A stretch of DNA of 32,315 bases from a bacterium (GCA_021810245.1 JAJZJF010000012.1:1-32315); one strand, 5' to 3'. Shown: positions 1 to 9,732, numbered from the stretch's first letter. Numbers and translations are program-made. Notes: a model not told the origin generated them from the sequence alone.

Positions 1-938
1 AGTTCAATTAAGTCGTTAGGATTGACCCAACGATCGAGATCAAGTCCGCAGCCTCGGTAATAGGTTCCGGAACCTAAAATATCTCCCGGATAAATCGTTT
101 CTTCCTGGGAGACATGGGAAATCATGGTCTCAAAGCTCCAATACCTTCCTCCGGAGTTTCCTTCACTCCATTTTTCGCCATTCACGGAAACCGACATGGC
201 AAGATCGTTCGGGTTTTTGATTTCATCGGGAGTGACTAGATAAGGCCCAAGACCGGTGGCGAAATCTTTTCCCTTGGCGGGGCCCATGCGGCAGATCATC
301 TCATTTTTTTGAATATCGCGGGCGGAAAAATCGTTGAGGATGGTATAGCCGGCGATATATTTTCCGGCGTCTTGAACGGAGATGTCGCGGCCTTTTTTTC
401 CGATGATGCAGGCGATCTCAAGCTCAAAATCAAAACGGCGGGTATAACTAGGCCAGGGAATATTTGCCTTATGCCCATAAATCTCGCGATGATTTCCTTT
501 GTAATAAATCGGTTGATTATACCAGGCTTCGCTTAAAGGCTCATTTCGGCGTTTTGAAGCCTGTAGGGCGTGATCTTCAAAAGCGAAAAAGTCTCTCAAA
601 GAGGGAGGCTGTGGAACCGGGGCCAGGAAGCGGATATCAGATTCCGAATATTCAATTTTTTCGCCGGCTGCTTGAACGGGAATTCTTTGGGGAAAATTTT
701 TAGAGAGAAAATCAAGGGTTTCTCTCACGGCGGCGAGAGATTCTTCCCCCATTTCCAAAAAGGCGATGATTTCCGGTGGAACCAAGGCGTCGGCTAATTT
801 TTGCGGATTTGATTTGTTTTCGGACTCAAAGCGATGGCGGGTGGCTAAGTTGAGATCAAAAATGCGATGGTTGAGCACGGCGCCCAAGCGTTTAAGCGGG
901 CCTATCGGAGAAGATATCTCAAAACTTAAAAGCTTCAT
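1..938 (-). CDS. Fumarylacetoacetate hydrolase (FAA) family protein, 3' end truncated by window edge
   Basis: Manual reverse translation from ATG at 938: MKLLSFEISSPIGPLKRLGAVLNHRIFDLNLATRHRFE...RRFDFELEIACIIGKKGRDI...GYTILNDFSARDIQ...GPAKGKDFATGLGPYLVTPDEI...GDILGSGTYYRGCGLDLDRWVNPNDLIE; typical FAA hydrolase motifs. Missing from the ORF track because no stop lies inside the window. Confidence 0.88.
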   Translation of the reverse strand, partial: MKLLSFEISSPIGPLKRLGAVLNHRIFDLNLATRHRFESENKSNPQKLADALVPPEIIAFLEMGEESLAAVRETLDFLSKNFPQRIPVQAAGEKIEYSESDIRFLAPVPQPPSLRDFFAFEDHALQASKRRNEPLSEAWYNQPIYYKGNHREIYGHKANIPWPSYTRRFDFELEIACIIGKKGRDISVQDAGKYIAGYTILNDFSARDIQKNEMICRMGPAKGKDFATGLGPYLVTPDEIKNPNDLAMSVSVNGEKWSEGNSGGRYWSFETMISHVSQEETIYPGDILGSGTYYRGCGLDLDRWVNPNDLIE

Positions 939-946
939 CGGAGTTG

Positions 947-957
947 GGGACTGTCCC
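947..957 (+). repeat. REP-like palindrome core GGGACTGTCCC
   Basis: Exact core, context gttGGGGACTGTCCCtaatt. Confidence 0.85.
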
Positions 958-982
958 TAATTATTGTAAAATCAAAAGAGCC

Positions 983-1054
983 GGGCCGTTAGCTCAGCGG
1001 TAGAGCGCTGTCCTCACACGACAGATGTCAGAGGTTCAAATCCTCTACGGCCCA
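983..1054 (+). tRNA. tRNA-Val (anticodon CAC)
   Basis: Cloverleaf: acceptor GGGCCGT/ACGGCCC, anticodon stem CTGTC/GACAG with loop CTCACAC, T arm AGAGGTTCAAATCCTCT; CCA not encoded. Confidence 0.93.
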
Positions 1055-1078
1055 AGGTTTTAACCTTTTGATTTTTTG
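1055..1078 (+). terminator. Weak intrinsic terminator between tRNA-Val and the convergent MscS-like gene
   Basis: AAGGTTTTAACCTT short hairpin followed by TTGATTTTTT just after the tRNA 3' end. Confidence 0.35.
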
Positions 1079-1734
1079 ACGAAATCGCGAATCAGTTCCG
1101 CCGCCGCGTCTTTCCCGCCCAGGCCAAAAGCGATCGCCGCAGCGAGGCCGACCGAGGCAAAGAGAATCTCAATAGCGACAGTTAAGAGTTCCATTTTAAA
1201 TCCCAATTGCTCAAGCGCGGTCATTGCGGTAAAAATGAGAACGAAGGTGTAGGTAATCTGGGCGAGAAACGCGCTACCTGAAAGCCCATTTGATTTTGCC
1301 GCGTTTTCAACCACAGTTGATAGAAAGCGCGCGAAGAAAAGGCCGGCAAATAAAATCAAAAGAGCCGCGACCACGGTCGGCAAGAAAAGAGCGAATTGCT
1401 CTAAGAGGTTTGACACCACGGTCATATTGACCGCGTTGGCGGCCGAGATGATGAATATAAACAGGATAAACCAGTAGATTAGGAAAGAAGCGACATAGGC
1501 GGGCGATTTTCCAAAGCCCAAATGAGAGAAGACCTCGTTGAGGCCAATGCGGCTGGTGTAATCATCGAGATGGGCGCGTTCAAAGAGCTTGTCAACCACC
1601 GTTCTCAGCGCTCTGGCGACAAACATCCCGATAATCAACAAGACGATGGCCGCCGCGAGCTGCGGCAGATGCGAGGCGAAACGATTTAACGCGTCGCTTA
1701 ACGGATCTAGAATCAAGCTGGTATAGGCGTTCAT
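1060..1734 (-). CDS. MscS-type small-conductance channel-like / conserved TM helix protein
   Basis: ORF 224 aa; repeated amphipathic TM helices (LLIIGMFVARALRTVVDKLFER, LLILFAGLFFARFLSTVVENA) ending FGLGGKDAAAELI, as in conserved-TM-helix MscS-related proteins. Confidence 0.7.
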   Translation of the reverse strand: MNAYTSLILDPLSDALNRFASHLPQLAAAIVLLIIGMFVARALRTVVDKLFERAHLDDYTSRIGLNEVFSHLGFGKSPAYVASFLIYWFILFIFIISAANAVNMTVVSNLLEQFALFLPTVVAALLILFAGLFFARFLSTVVENAAKSNGLSGSAFLAQITYTFVLIFTAMTALEQLGFKMELLTVAIEILFASVGLAAAIAFGLGGKDAAAELIRDFVKKSKG

Positions 1735-1765
1735 GGTTTTATCTTAGAGAAGTTTAAGGCGTTTG

Positions 1766-3256
1766 TCAATCGAAATATCCATCCAGAATCAGAAGGCGGG
1801 CTTTTTCTATTTCGCTGGAAAGCGGACGGTCTTGAAGATCAGGGGGGATTTGTTCCCTGAGCTTTTTAAGGAAGCTCAAAACTCCGAGGCCGGGCTTAAG
1901 AGGTTTGTGATATTCCATTGCGGAGGCGGCGCAAAGAACTTCAATAGCGATAATTCGCGAAACATTGTTGAGAATTTTTTTAAGCTTTAACGCCGCGCCC
2001 ATTCCCATGCTGACGAAATCTTCTTGATTGGCCGAAGTGGGTATGGAATCGCTGGAAGAAGGATGAGCCAAGATTTTGTTTTCAGAGGCCAAAGAGGCCG
2101 CCGCGACTTGGGCGATCATCCAGCCGGATTCAAGCCCAGGGCGCTGCGCCAAAAAGGGTTTGAGCCGCGGGGCTTGCCCTAAAATGAGCTGAAAAATTCG
2201 CCGTTCGGACATGTTGCCCAGCGAGGTAAGCGCGATAGCGGCAAAATCAAAGGCAAAACTTAAGGCCTGGCCGTGAAAATTGCCCGCGGAAATGATTTCT
2301 CCATTGGGGAACACGATGGGGTTATCCGTGACGCTCTCCATTTCGCGCTCGACCGTTTTTCTTGAAAACTCAAGCGCGTCAAAGACCGCGCCATGGACTT
2401 GGGGAAGGCATCTAAGACTGTAAGGATCCTGAACGCGGGGGTCGTTTGTTCGGTGGGATTCTCTTAAGGCGCTGCCTTTAAGAAGATGTTTCAGCTGCCG
2501 TGCCGCCTCTATCTGTCCCGGATGCGGCTTGAGCTTTTGAATTTGATCCTCGAAAGGAGTTGGGGTTCCCGTCAGGGCTTCTAAACTCAGGGCGGATGCC
2601 TTTTGCGCCGCTTCAAAAACTCGGTAGGCGAAAGACAAGGCCAGTCCCCCCACCGCCTGCATTGCCTGCGTTCCATTAATGAGAGAAAGGCCTTCTTTGG
2701 CTTCTAGCTTAATTGGAGAACATCCAATGGCGCGGAGAAGCTGGGAACTTTTCATTAATTTCCCTTTTAAAAAAGCGTTCCCTTCTCCGATCAGTAAAAG
2801 AGCCATATGGGCTTGGGGCGCCAAATCTCCGCTGGCGCCGACCGAACCTTGGGAGGGAATAAACGGAGAAGCTTGGGAGTTAAATACCCTGAGCATATGC
2901 TCGATGAGTTCTACGCGCGCCCCGGAATATCCTCGGGAAAGTTCATTAGCCCTTAAAAAGAGAATAGCCCGGGCTTCTTCTTGACTCAGAATTTCTCCCA
3001 CTCCGCAGGCGTGGCTTAAGACGAGATTTCTTTGAAGCTCAAGGAGTTTGTCTTTTGGGATTTTTTGGGAGGCTAAGCTCCCAAAGCCGGTATTAATCCC
3101 ATAGACGGGATTTTGGCCGGAGGCGATTTTTTCGACAATAAAGCGCGATTTTTTGATTGGAGAAAGACTGGATGCGGGTAAAATAGCGCTAAGCGACTTG
3201 CCCAAGAGCGGCAGGTCAAAAAGCGAAAGCTTTTTAGGGAGCCTAAATTCTTTCAA
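1766..3256 (-). CDS. hutH: Histidine ammonia-lyase
   Basis: MIO motif in SVGASGDLAPQAHMALLLIGEG; YGINTGFGSL; YSLRCLPQVHGA; AGNFHGQALSF. The ORF-track start (3409) lies inside the thiolase gene; TTG at 3256 (MKEFRLPKKLSLFDLP) or 3268 is a more plausible start. Confidence 0.85.
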   Translation of the reverse strand: MKEFRLPKKLSLFDLPLLGKSLSAILPASSLSPIKKSRFIVEKIASGQNPVYGINTGFGSLASQKIPKDKLLELQRNLVLSHACGVGEILSQEEARAILFLRANELSRGYSGARVELIEHMLRVFNSQASPFIPSQGSVGASGDLAPQAHMALLLIGEGNAFLKGKLMKSSQLLRAIGCSPIKLEAKEGLSLINGTQAMQAVGGLALSFAYRVFEAAQKASALSLEALTGTPTPFEDQIQKLKPHPGQIEAARQLKHLLKGSALRESHRTNDPRVQDPYSLRCLPQVHGAVFDALEFSRKTVEREMESVTDNPIVFPNGEIISAGNFHGQALSFAFDFAAIALTSLGNMSERRIFQLILGQAPRLKPFLAQRPGLESGWMIAQVAAASLASENKILAHPSSSDSIPTSANQEDFVSMGMGAALKLKKILNNVSRIIAIEVLCAASAMEYHKPLKPGLGVLSFLKKLREQIPPDLQDRPLSSEIEKARLLILDGYFD

Positions 3257-4388
3257 TGGCGACGGCAACGGACTCTCCCCCTCCAAGGCATATAGCCGCG
3301 ATGCCGCGCTTTTTTTCACGCGCTTTAAGCGCGTAGAGAAGAGTGACCAGTATCCGCGCTCCGCTGGCTCCCAGAGGATGTCCCAAGGCGACGGCGCCGC
3401 CGTTGACATTGACTTTTTCCGGAGAAAGGCCGGCCAGTTTAGAGACCGCTAAAGCGACGACGCTGAAAGCTTCGTTGACCTCGAAAAGATCGACTGAGTC
3501 TTTAGACCAGCCTGTTTTTTTGAGAAGCTTGTCGATGGCTCCGGCGGGCGCGGTCGTAAACCATTTCGGCTCTTGGGAAAATGTCGCCCAGCCAACGATG
3601 CGGGCGAGCGGTTTTTTCCCCGCGGCCCCTTTGGCGTTGGATAAAACCAGAGCGGCGGCGCCGTCGTTAAGCTTTGAAGCGTTAGCCGCGGTAATGGTGC
3701 CGCCGGTTTTAAAGACGGGTTTAAGCCGCGCGATTTTTTCGGGCTTTCCCCTTCCGGGTTCCTCGTCTAAAGCGATTCCGTCGACGGGAAATATCTCTTC
3801 CGAAAAAGCGCCGCTTTGTTGGGCTTTAAGAGCCCGCGCGTAACTTTCGGCGGCATGCGCGTCCTGCATTTCGCGTGTGAGGGCATGGGTTTCCGCGCAC
3901 AACTCCCCGCATTCTCCCATATGCCAATTGGAATAGGGATCGATGAGTCCGTCTTTTAAAATGGAATCAACTAAGACTCCGTTTCCATAGCGGTATCCAT
4001 TTCGCGCTTTTTCAAGTAAAAAAGGAGCTTGGGACATGGACTCCATTCCGCCGGCAGCCGCATAGTCTTCTTCGCCAAGGGCCAGAGATTGCGAAGCCAT
4101 CATGACCGCCTTAAGCCCCGAGCCACAGACCTTGTTGACGGTCGCAGCCCCCACTGAAACCGGAATTTGAGCCTGGATCATCGCTTGCCGGGCCGGGGCT
4201 TGCCCCACTCCACCTGACAAGACATTGCCCATCACGACTTCTCCTAAAGCGTCTGGCGAGATTCCCGCTCTTTTGACAGCTTCGGCTAAAATCTTTCCCC
4301 CTAATTGAGGCGCGCTATAACTGGCCAGCGCTCCGTTAAGCGAGCCAATCGGCGTTCTGACGGCAGACAGAATAAATATATCTTCCAT
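3243..4388 (-). CDS. Acetyl-CoA acetyltransferase (thiolase)
   Basis: MEDIFILSAVRTPIGSLNGALAS, NKVCGSGLKAVMMASQSL, GGMESMSQAPFLL, NVNGGAVALGHPLGASGARILVTLL, CLGGGESVAVAIERI. Confidence 0.93.
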   Translation of the reverse strand: MEDIFILSAVRTPIGSLNGALASYSAPQLGGKILAEAVKRAGISPDALGEVVMGNVLSGGVGQAPARQAMIQAQIPVSVGAATVNKVCGSGLKAVMMASQSLALGEEDYAAAGGMESMSQAPFLLEKARNGYRYGNGVLVDSILKDGLIDPYSNWHMGECGELCAETHALTREMQDAHAAESYARALKAQQSGAFSEEIFPVDGIALDEEPGRGKPEKIARLKPVFKTGGTITAANASKLNDGAAALVLSNAKGAAGKKPLARIVGWATFSQEPKWFTTAPAGAIDKLLKKTGWSKDSVDLFEVNEAFSVVALAVSKLAGLSPEKVNVNGGAVALGHPLGASGARILVTLLYALKAREKKRGIAAICLGGGESVAVAIERI

Positions 4389-4404
4389 GTTTCCCCCTTT
4401 TTTT

Positions 4405-4427
4405 GAGTTAGGGACAGTCCCTAACTC
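4405..4427 (-). repeat. REP-like palindrome with 11-bp arms
   Basis: GAGTTAGGGAC A GTCCCTAACTC; overlaps the stop codon of the DUF3307 gene. Confidence 0.88.
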
Positions 4428-5139
4428 ACTTATAATACAAGATTCGGGAGGTTAAACCGCAAATTCCGGCGATAGAGCTCCCTACAAATAAGCTCGTCCA
4501 TGAAAACGATTTCCATTTTTTTAAGCGAAGAGAAATCATGCCCAGCAGCCACAAAGGAGCCGCAAAAGCCCAGAAATTTTTTGGCAGCATGAAACACAGG
4601 GCAAAGCCCAGCCTTTCCGTTATCTGGGCGTATTTTTGAAAAGCGTCGGGGAAAGGCTTGTTAAAAAGATCTTGTTCGATAAAGTAAATTAGAATTCCGC
4701 TCATATGAGTAGCGACGACAAACAAACAGCCCAGGACCGGCCAAATTTCGGGAACTAATTGAGTCGCGGGATTTGAAAATTGCAGGAGAGGCGCGACCGC
4801 GAAAATGGCGGTCGCGTGAATAACTTGATCCCAAAGAAAGTAGAGGGTGTTGTCCGGAGTATGATAGCGGAAAATGGTAAAAACCCGCCACTCATCTTCA
4901 ATCCAATGGGCCAAGAATAAAAGAATGACGCAAGCCCAGCCGTTGAGGCTAAAATCTTTCCATTCAATCCAGGGGCGGGACAGGTAGGGATAGGTCAAAA
5001 GAGCGTAAAAAACCGGGTGCATCGCGCAATGAAACAACATCCCAAAAATATTTTTGCGCTTCCAGCGGTTGACGGCGTTGGTTTGAAAAGTGAAATCCGC
5101 CAATAAATGCCCAAAGAGTAGCCGCCAAAATATAATCAT
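4426..5139 (-). CDS. DUF3307 family membrane protein
   Basis: N-terminus IIFWRLLFGHLLADFTFQTNAVNRWKRKN is typical of DUF3307; several TM segments. Confidence 0.72.
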   Translation of the reverse strand: MIIFWRLLFGHLLADFTFQTNAVNRWKRKNIFGMLFHCAMHPVFYALLTYPYLSRPWIEWKDFSLNGWACVILLFLAHWIEDEWRVFTIFRYHTPDNTLYFLWDQVIHATAIFAVAPLLQFSNPATQLVPEIWPVLGCLFVVATHMSGILIYFIEQDLFNKPFPDAFQKYAQITERLGFALCFMLPKNFWAFAAPLWLLGMISLRLKKWKSFSWTSLFVGSSIAGICGLTSRILYYK

Positions 5140-5156
5140 TTAAATAAGGGTTTCCA

Positions 5157-7211
5157 TTATTTGGCGCTCAGGTGAATGATTCCGTCCCAGGGGGTGCTCT
5201 CTTGGGCCTTTTTGCAAGCGGAAAGATAAAACGAAGCGATTCCGTCATTGGGAATAATTTTTAGAAAGGTATCAAAAAGCGCTATTGCGTTGACATATTC
5301 TTTGTTGCGGACATCTTGAAGCGCTTGATTGTAAATTGGAAGGGCCGTTTTCCAGGCGCGGGGCAATGCGCCTTTTCGCGCTAAAATCTGGTAGGTCTTA
5401 ATTGGAGTTTCCTTTCCTAGGACGCGAATGATTCCCACTTCCCTGGCTTCAATTTCCGTCTTGGCTTCGGAATAGACCGCTTCGCTAATCATGGTTTTAG
5501 ATCGGAAAAACTTATTGGCTCCTTCAAGCCGAGAGGCTAAATTGACCTCGTCTCCGATGACCGTGTACTGCAGTTTATTCTCGCTTCCGGTCAGCCCCAC
5601 GGTGACGAAACCGGAGTTGATTCCGATGCGGACTTCAGGGGTATGCGCGATTCCGGCAGGAAGGTTTTTATTGAGCTCTAAAACGGCTTCCTGGATGGAC
5701 AAGGCCGTCAGGCACGCTTTGACGCGGTGAGATTTGACCTCGACCGGCGCGTTCCAAAACGCCATGATGGAGTCTCCGATATACTTGTCGACCACGCCTT
5801 GGTGATCTTGGATGACCTGGCTAAGTCTTGAAAGGTAGCGGTTTAAAAACGCGATTAAATCTTCCGGAGACATTTTTTCCGATATGCTGGTGAAATGAGC
5901 GATATCGAGAAAGAGAATCGTCATATCTTTTTTCTCGCCTCCCAGTTTTACCTTCTCGGGGTTTCTGGCGAGATTTTCGACGACCTCGGGAGAGACAAAC
6001 TGCGCGAATAAATTTTTGATGAATTTTTTTTCGCGGCCTTCGGTTAGGGACTGATAAATGGTTTCTCCGATAAACGAGAAAAGAAGAGCCGTGGACGGAA
6101 GAACAAATTCAATCCGAATTCCATTAAGAAATTGCCACTCGCAAAACCCAGTCCAGGCCAGGAAAATTCCGAGAGTTGAAAAACTCGCCACAAGCGGAGA
6201 TAAACGCCTAAGAAAAAAGGGCAGCCAGATAAACAGGAGGATGATCAAAATCTGATAATAAGGAGGCCAGGGGCGCATCCAATTGTGATGGAGTAAATTA
6301 TCGATGACATTGGCGTGATACTCAACGCCTGGGCTAGTATCTTTAAATGGCGATGGAAAATGGTCAAAAGCGGCTAAGGCCGTCGATCCTACCAAGACCA
6401 AGGAGCCTTTAAAAACATTTTTTATCTCTGGCGGCAAATTGGGATCTAGGATTTTCGCAATTGAAATGATGCGGTGTGGAGACTGACGGATGTCTCGTGC
6501 GTTTAAGGGCGCCACAGCCTGATTTTCCGTCTTATAATAAGAATAAGTTGGAGGATTGAAATTGATGAAAAAATATTGTTCGGAGGCGTTCCGTGGAATA
6601 ATTGAATTGAGAGGTTTTCCAGTAAAAATCGTATAGGCTGGAACCTCAAGGGCTTCTGCGCTTAAATTAGTTTCCGGATTTTTTATAGAAGAGTGGAAAA
6701 GGCGGAATCTCCGGATATGTCCATCGGCGTCGATATCGTCTCCAATTGAGACGTATCCAAAGTTTTTGACAACATTGAGTAGCGGAGAAATGGGCAAGGT
6801 CAAAGCGCTTTTTTTGCTGGGGTCAAAGGCATATGGCAAAACGACCGATTTAAATTTTTGGAGAGATTGGGCTAACTGCTTGTCTCCTTTTCTATGGTCG
6901 ATAAAAAGAACGTCAAAGACCAGGGTTTTAACCCCTAATTGCCTCAGGCGATCACTCAGTTGAGCAAAAACCGATCTTGGCAGCGGATACCCATAGCGCT
7001 CAAGGGTTGAGTCATCGACCGCGGCGATAATGATTCGCGGGTCTCCTCGTTTTAAAAGAGGACGATTGACCTGAAAAAGAAAATCCTGCCAGCCATTTTC
7101 TTGGCCTTTAAAAAAATTATCTTTCTTGACCCCAAATAGAATGGGCCTATACAGGAAAATAAAAACGAGGCTTAAGCCTAAAGAAAAAACGAGGCCGAAG
7201 CGGCGTCTCAT
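5157..7211 (-). CDS. CHASE2 domain-containing class III adenylate/guanylate cyclase
   Basis: N-terminal CHASE2-like extracellular region (DPRIIIAAVDDSTLERYGYPLPRSVFAQLSDRL...), three TM helices, cyclase domain MTILFLDIAHFTSISEKMSPEDLIAFLN...VDKYIGDSIMAFWNAP...VRIGINSGFVTVGLTGSENKLQYTVIGDEVNLASRLEG. Confidence 0.92.
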   Translation of the reverse strand: MRRRFGLVFSLGLSLVFIFLYRPILFGVKKDNFFKGQENGWQDFLFQVNRPLLKRGDPRIIIAAVDDSTLERYGYPLPRSVFAQLSDRLRQLGVKTLVFDVLFIDHRKGDKQLAQSLQKFKSVVLPYAFDPSKKSALTLPISPLLNVVKNFGYVSIGDDIDADGHIRRFRLFHSSIKNPETNLSAEALEVPAYTIFTGKPLNSIIPRNASEQYFFINFNPPTYSYYKTENQAVAPLNARDIRQSPHRIISIAKILDPNLPPEIKNVFKGSLVLVGSTALAAFDHFPSPFKDTSPGVEYHANVIDNLLHHNWMRPWPPYYQILIILLFIWLPFFLRRLSPLVASFSTLGIFLAWTGFCEWQFLNGIRIEFVLPSTALLFSFIGETIYQSLTEGREKKFIKNLFAQFVSPEVVENLARNPEKVKLGGEKKDMTILFLDIAHFTSISEKMSPEDLIAFLNRYLSRLSQVIQDHQGVVDKYIGDSIMAFWNAPVEVKSHRVKACLTALSIQEAVLELNKNLPAGIAHTPEVRIGINSGFVTVGLTGSENKLQYTVIGDEVNLASRLEGANKFFRSKTMISEAVYSEAKTEIEAREVGIIRVLGKETPIKTYQILARKGALPRAWKTALPIYNQALQDVRNKEYVNAIALFDTFLKIIPNDGIASFYLSACKKAQESTPWDGIIHLSAK

Positions 7212-8221
7212 TTCTTGCGGGAAGGCGAAGGTTTTATTCCAAGCCTTCCCTTGATTTGAGCTTCGGCAAAACCAATCAAGCTAATGGTGGCCGGATCTTT
7301 TTCTTGTTTAGAAAGTTTTTGAAGAGCTTTGAGGGCTTTTTTCCCGCCGGCCATTCCTAAAATAGTCACGGCTTCTTGACGCAAGAAAGGGTCTTTTTGC
7401 TTTAGGGCTTTAAGCGCGATATTTTTTCCCTGAAAATTCCCTAATTTTGAAAGAGACCGCGCTGCATTAAGGCTCACGGAAAAGTTTTTATCCTTGAGGG
7501 CTTTGAGAAGAGGCGCGATCGCCAATTTCCCTCCGGTCGATCCCAAGGCGATGACCGCGGCCTCGCGAACATTGATATCAGGGTCCTTGGTCAAAGCGGC
7601 CAAAGCGGCGGAGGCTTCTTGAGATTGAATTTGCCCCAAGGCCGCGGCGGCGGTTTGCCGAATATTGGCGTTGGGACTTTTAAGGGTATGAATTAAAGCT
7701 GGTACCGCGGCGGTCGCGTGAAGGCTACCCAAGGTTTTTATTGCTGCAAAGCGAACGCTTTCATGGGAATCGGAGATTGCTGAAATTAAGGTTGGAATTG
7801 CCGCGGGGTCGGCCAAATAGGCCAAGGCGACGGCGGCGTTTTGCCGAACCTGGGAAGATTGTGAAGAGGCTAAAAGTTGGGCGATTTGAGGAGCGTCCGC
7901 CTTGACTCTTAAAAGACCTAGGGCATGAATGGCTGAGGCGCAGACGGCCGGGTCTTTATCCGACAGCGCTTGGGTTAAAGGCGCGATGGAGGCGGGGTTG
8001 TGGTTTTGCGCGAGCGTTTGAATGGCTGATAAGCGAACAGACGGGATCGGACTTTTGATGTTTTCCAAAGCCGTTAAGTAAGGGTCTTGAGGAACTAGGG
8101 GATGAGGAACCGTGGCGGTGGGCGTTGGCGCGGCGTCGCTATTGGGCTTGGGGTTATTTTGAGCGGAAAAACCCCGCACGGATAAAGCTAAAAATACGAA
8201 AACAAACATGAAATTTTTCAT
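7208..8221 (-). CDS. Secreted/periplasmic HEAT-repeat protein
   Basis: Signal peptide MKNFMFVFVFLALSVRGFSA, then about 8 HEAT/PBS-lyase repeats (e.g. DPAVCASAIHALGLLRVKADAPQIAQLL, NANIRQTAAAALGQIQSQEASAAL). 4-nt ATGA-type overlap with the downstream cyclase gene. Confidence 0.88.
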   Translation of the reverse strand: MKNFMFVFVFLALSVRGFSAQNNPKPNSDAAPTPTATVPHPLVPQDPYLTALENIKSPIPSVRLSAIQTLAQNHNPASIAPLTQALSDKDPAVCASAIHALGLLRVKADAPQIAQLLASSQSSQVRQNAAVALAYLADPAAIPTLISAISDSHESVRFAAIKTLGSLHATAAVPALIHTLKSPNANIRQTAAAALGQIQSQEASAALAALTKDPDINVREAAVIALGSTGGKLAIAPLLKALKDKNFSVSLNAARSLSKLGNFQGKNIALKALKQKDPFLRQEAVTILGMAGGKKALKALQKLSKQEKDPATISLIGFAEAQIKGRLGIKPSPSRKK

Positions 8222-8233
8222 CGTTTTCTCCTT

Positions 8234-8926
8234 TTATTGCGTTCGCAATAAATCTATCTCGATTCTACGATTTTTTGCCCGCCCTTCTGCGGTGTTATTA
8301 TCCGCAATGGGATGATATTTCCCGTAGCCGATGGCGGATAATCTTTGTGGGTTGATTCCTTGTTTTTGAAGGAAAACTAAAACGGAATATGCGCGGGCCA
8401 TGGAGAGTTCCCAGTTTGATTTGTATTTTCCGCCGCGAACAGGGACATTGTCGGTGTGGCCTTCGATTTGAATGGGGTTGTCAAGAGTCTTGAGTTGTTG
8501 GGCGACCGCCGCCAAGATTTTTTCAGAACGCGGAGCCAGCGTGGCCCTTCCGGAATCAAAGAGAACGGCGCTGGCCAAAATGAGGCGAATTTTTTTGTCC
8601 CAAGTTTCTATTTTGGCATACTTAGACAAATCCTTCTTGTCGAGGGCTTGTTTAAGCTGGGTCACCATGGACTCTTCTTTTTCTCTTTTGATGAGCCGGT
8701 CATAATCCAGAGAAGAGCCCTTGCCGCCGAACACTTTTTGAATTTTTATCAGGGACTGTTGGTATTTGATATTTTCGGTCGTTTTTCCGCCAGATTTTGA
8801 GAGCGTAAAAGAGAACATAATCAAAAAGAAAATCATGAGGTAGCTCATGAAATCGCCATAGGTAATCGCCCATTGGGCGGATTTTGAGAGCTGGTTTTCC
8901 AGTTCCTCGTGTCGCGCTCGTCTCAT
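8234..8926 (-). CDS. motB: MotB-family stator protein (OmpA/MotB C-terminal domain)
   Basis: N-terminal TM with conserved Asp context WAITYGDFMSYLMIFFLIMFSFT; C-terminal peptidoglycan-binding OmpA motif IQIEGHTDNVPVRGGKYKSNWELSMARAYSVLVFLQKQGINPQRLSAIGYGKYHPIADN. Confidence 0.9.
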   Translation of the reverse strand: MRRARHEELENQLSKSAQWAITYGDFMSYLMIFFLIMFSFTLSKSGGKTTENIKYQQSLIKIQKVFGGKGSSLDYDRLIKREKEESMVTQLKQALDKKDLSKYAKIETWDKKIRLILASAVLFDSGRATLAPRSEKILAAVAQQLKTLDNPIQIEGHTDNVPVRGGKYKSNWELSMARAYSVLVFLQKQGINPQRLSAIGYGKYHPIADNNTAEGRAKNRRIEIDLLRTQ

Positions 8927-8935
8927 ATGGAAATA

Positions 8936-8946
8936 GGGACAGTCCC
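8936..8946 (-). repeat. REP-like palindrome core
   Basis: GGGACAGTCCC, 10 nt upstream of the motB start. Confidence 0.85.
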
Positions 8947-8954
8947 CTTTTCTT

Positions 8955-9692
8955 TCATAGATAGGATTTTAGCTTTCGCGAAATAATAACCGCGGGCGTG
9001 CGTTGGAGAATTTCATAAACCCCTTCGAGAATCATGGATTTGGCCTGCATTTCTCTCCAATACCTGATGCGCAGTTTCCCGGCGATGGGAACGCAAAAGA
9101 CGTTAGCCGTGGCGATGCCGTAGAAAGCGGTCGTGATGGCCACCGCCATGGCGGATCCCACCTGGGCCGGGTTGGCGATTTGGCGCAGGACATCGACAAT
9201 TCCAATCAATGTTCCTAGAAGGCCAAACATGGGCGCCAAAATGCCCGCCGTTCTAAAGACGTTGACCGCCTCGTTTTGCAAATCGGAGTTTTGAACGATC
9301 TCATTTTCCAGGACTTGCCTTAAAATTTCCGGGTTATTATATTCAACGGCAATTTGAGCGGCGTAGGACAAATAACCGGAAGCGACCGCTTTGTTGACGT
9401 TTTGAAAGGCGCTCATCCCGCGAGACTGAATATCTTGGGCCAAGGACATCACGGCGTCCATAATTGCCAGGCGATCAACATATGGATCGGCTGAGAATAA
9501 GTCGGCCAAAGAGGCGCCTGTTCTAATCAAAATATCCAGCGGGGTGTTAATCATCAAGGCGCAGAAAGTGCCCCCAAGGACAATTCCAATTCCATGCCAG
9601 TTGATAAAGATCGCGGGAAGCCCTCCGGTTGAGAGGCCTATCGCGGTTAAAATGAGAATCGCTCCGAGACCGATGATTGAGGTTAGTTCCAT
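8955..9692 (-). CDS. motA: MotA-family stator protein
   Basis: MELTSIIGLGAILILTAIGLSTGGLPAIFINWHGIGIVLGGTFCALMINTP; GILAPMFGLLGTLIGIVDVLRQIANPAQVGSAMAVAITTAFYGIATANVFCVPIAGKLR. ORF track start 9722; start at 9692 fits the family better. Confidence 0.9.
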   Translation of the reverse strand: MELTSIIGLGAILILTAIGLSTGGLPAIFINWHGIGIVLGGTFCALMINTPLDILIRTGASLADLFSADPYVDRLAIMDAVMSLAQDIQSRGMSAFQNVNKAVASGYLSYAAQIAVEYNNPEILRQVLENEIVQNSDLQNEAVNVFRTAGILAPMFGLLGTLIGIVDVLRQIANPAQVGSAMAVAITTAFYGIATANVFCVPIAGKLRIRYWREMQAKSMILEGVYEILQRTPAVIISRKLKSYL

Positions 9693-9732
9693 GTTGCTTA
9701 TTATATAAGGAAAGAAAAGCAAATTCCAAATG

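Noticed and set aside
3257-3409. Extra ~50-residue N-terminus of HutH
   Set aside because: It lies entirely inside the thiolase coding sequence in another frame and has no family resemblance; a TTG start near 3256/3268 is more likely.
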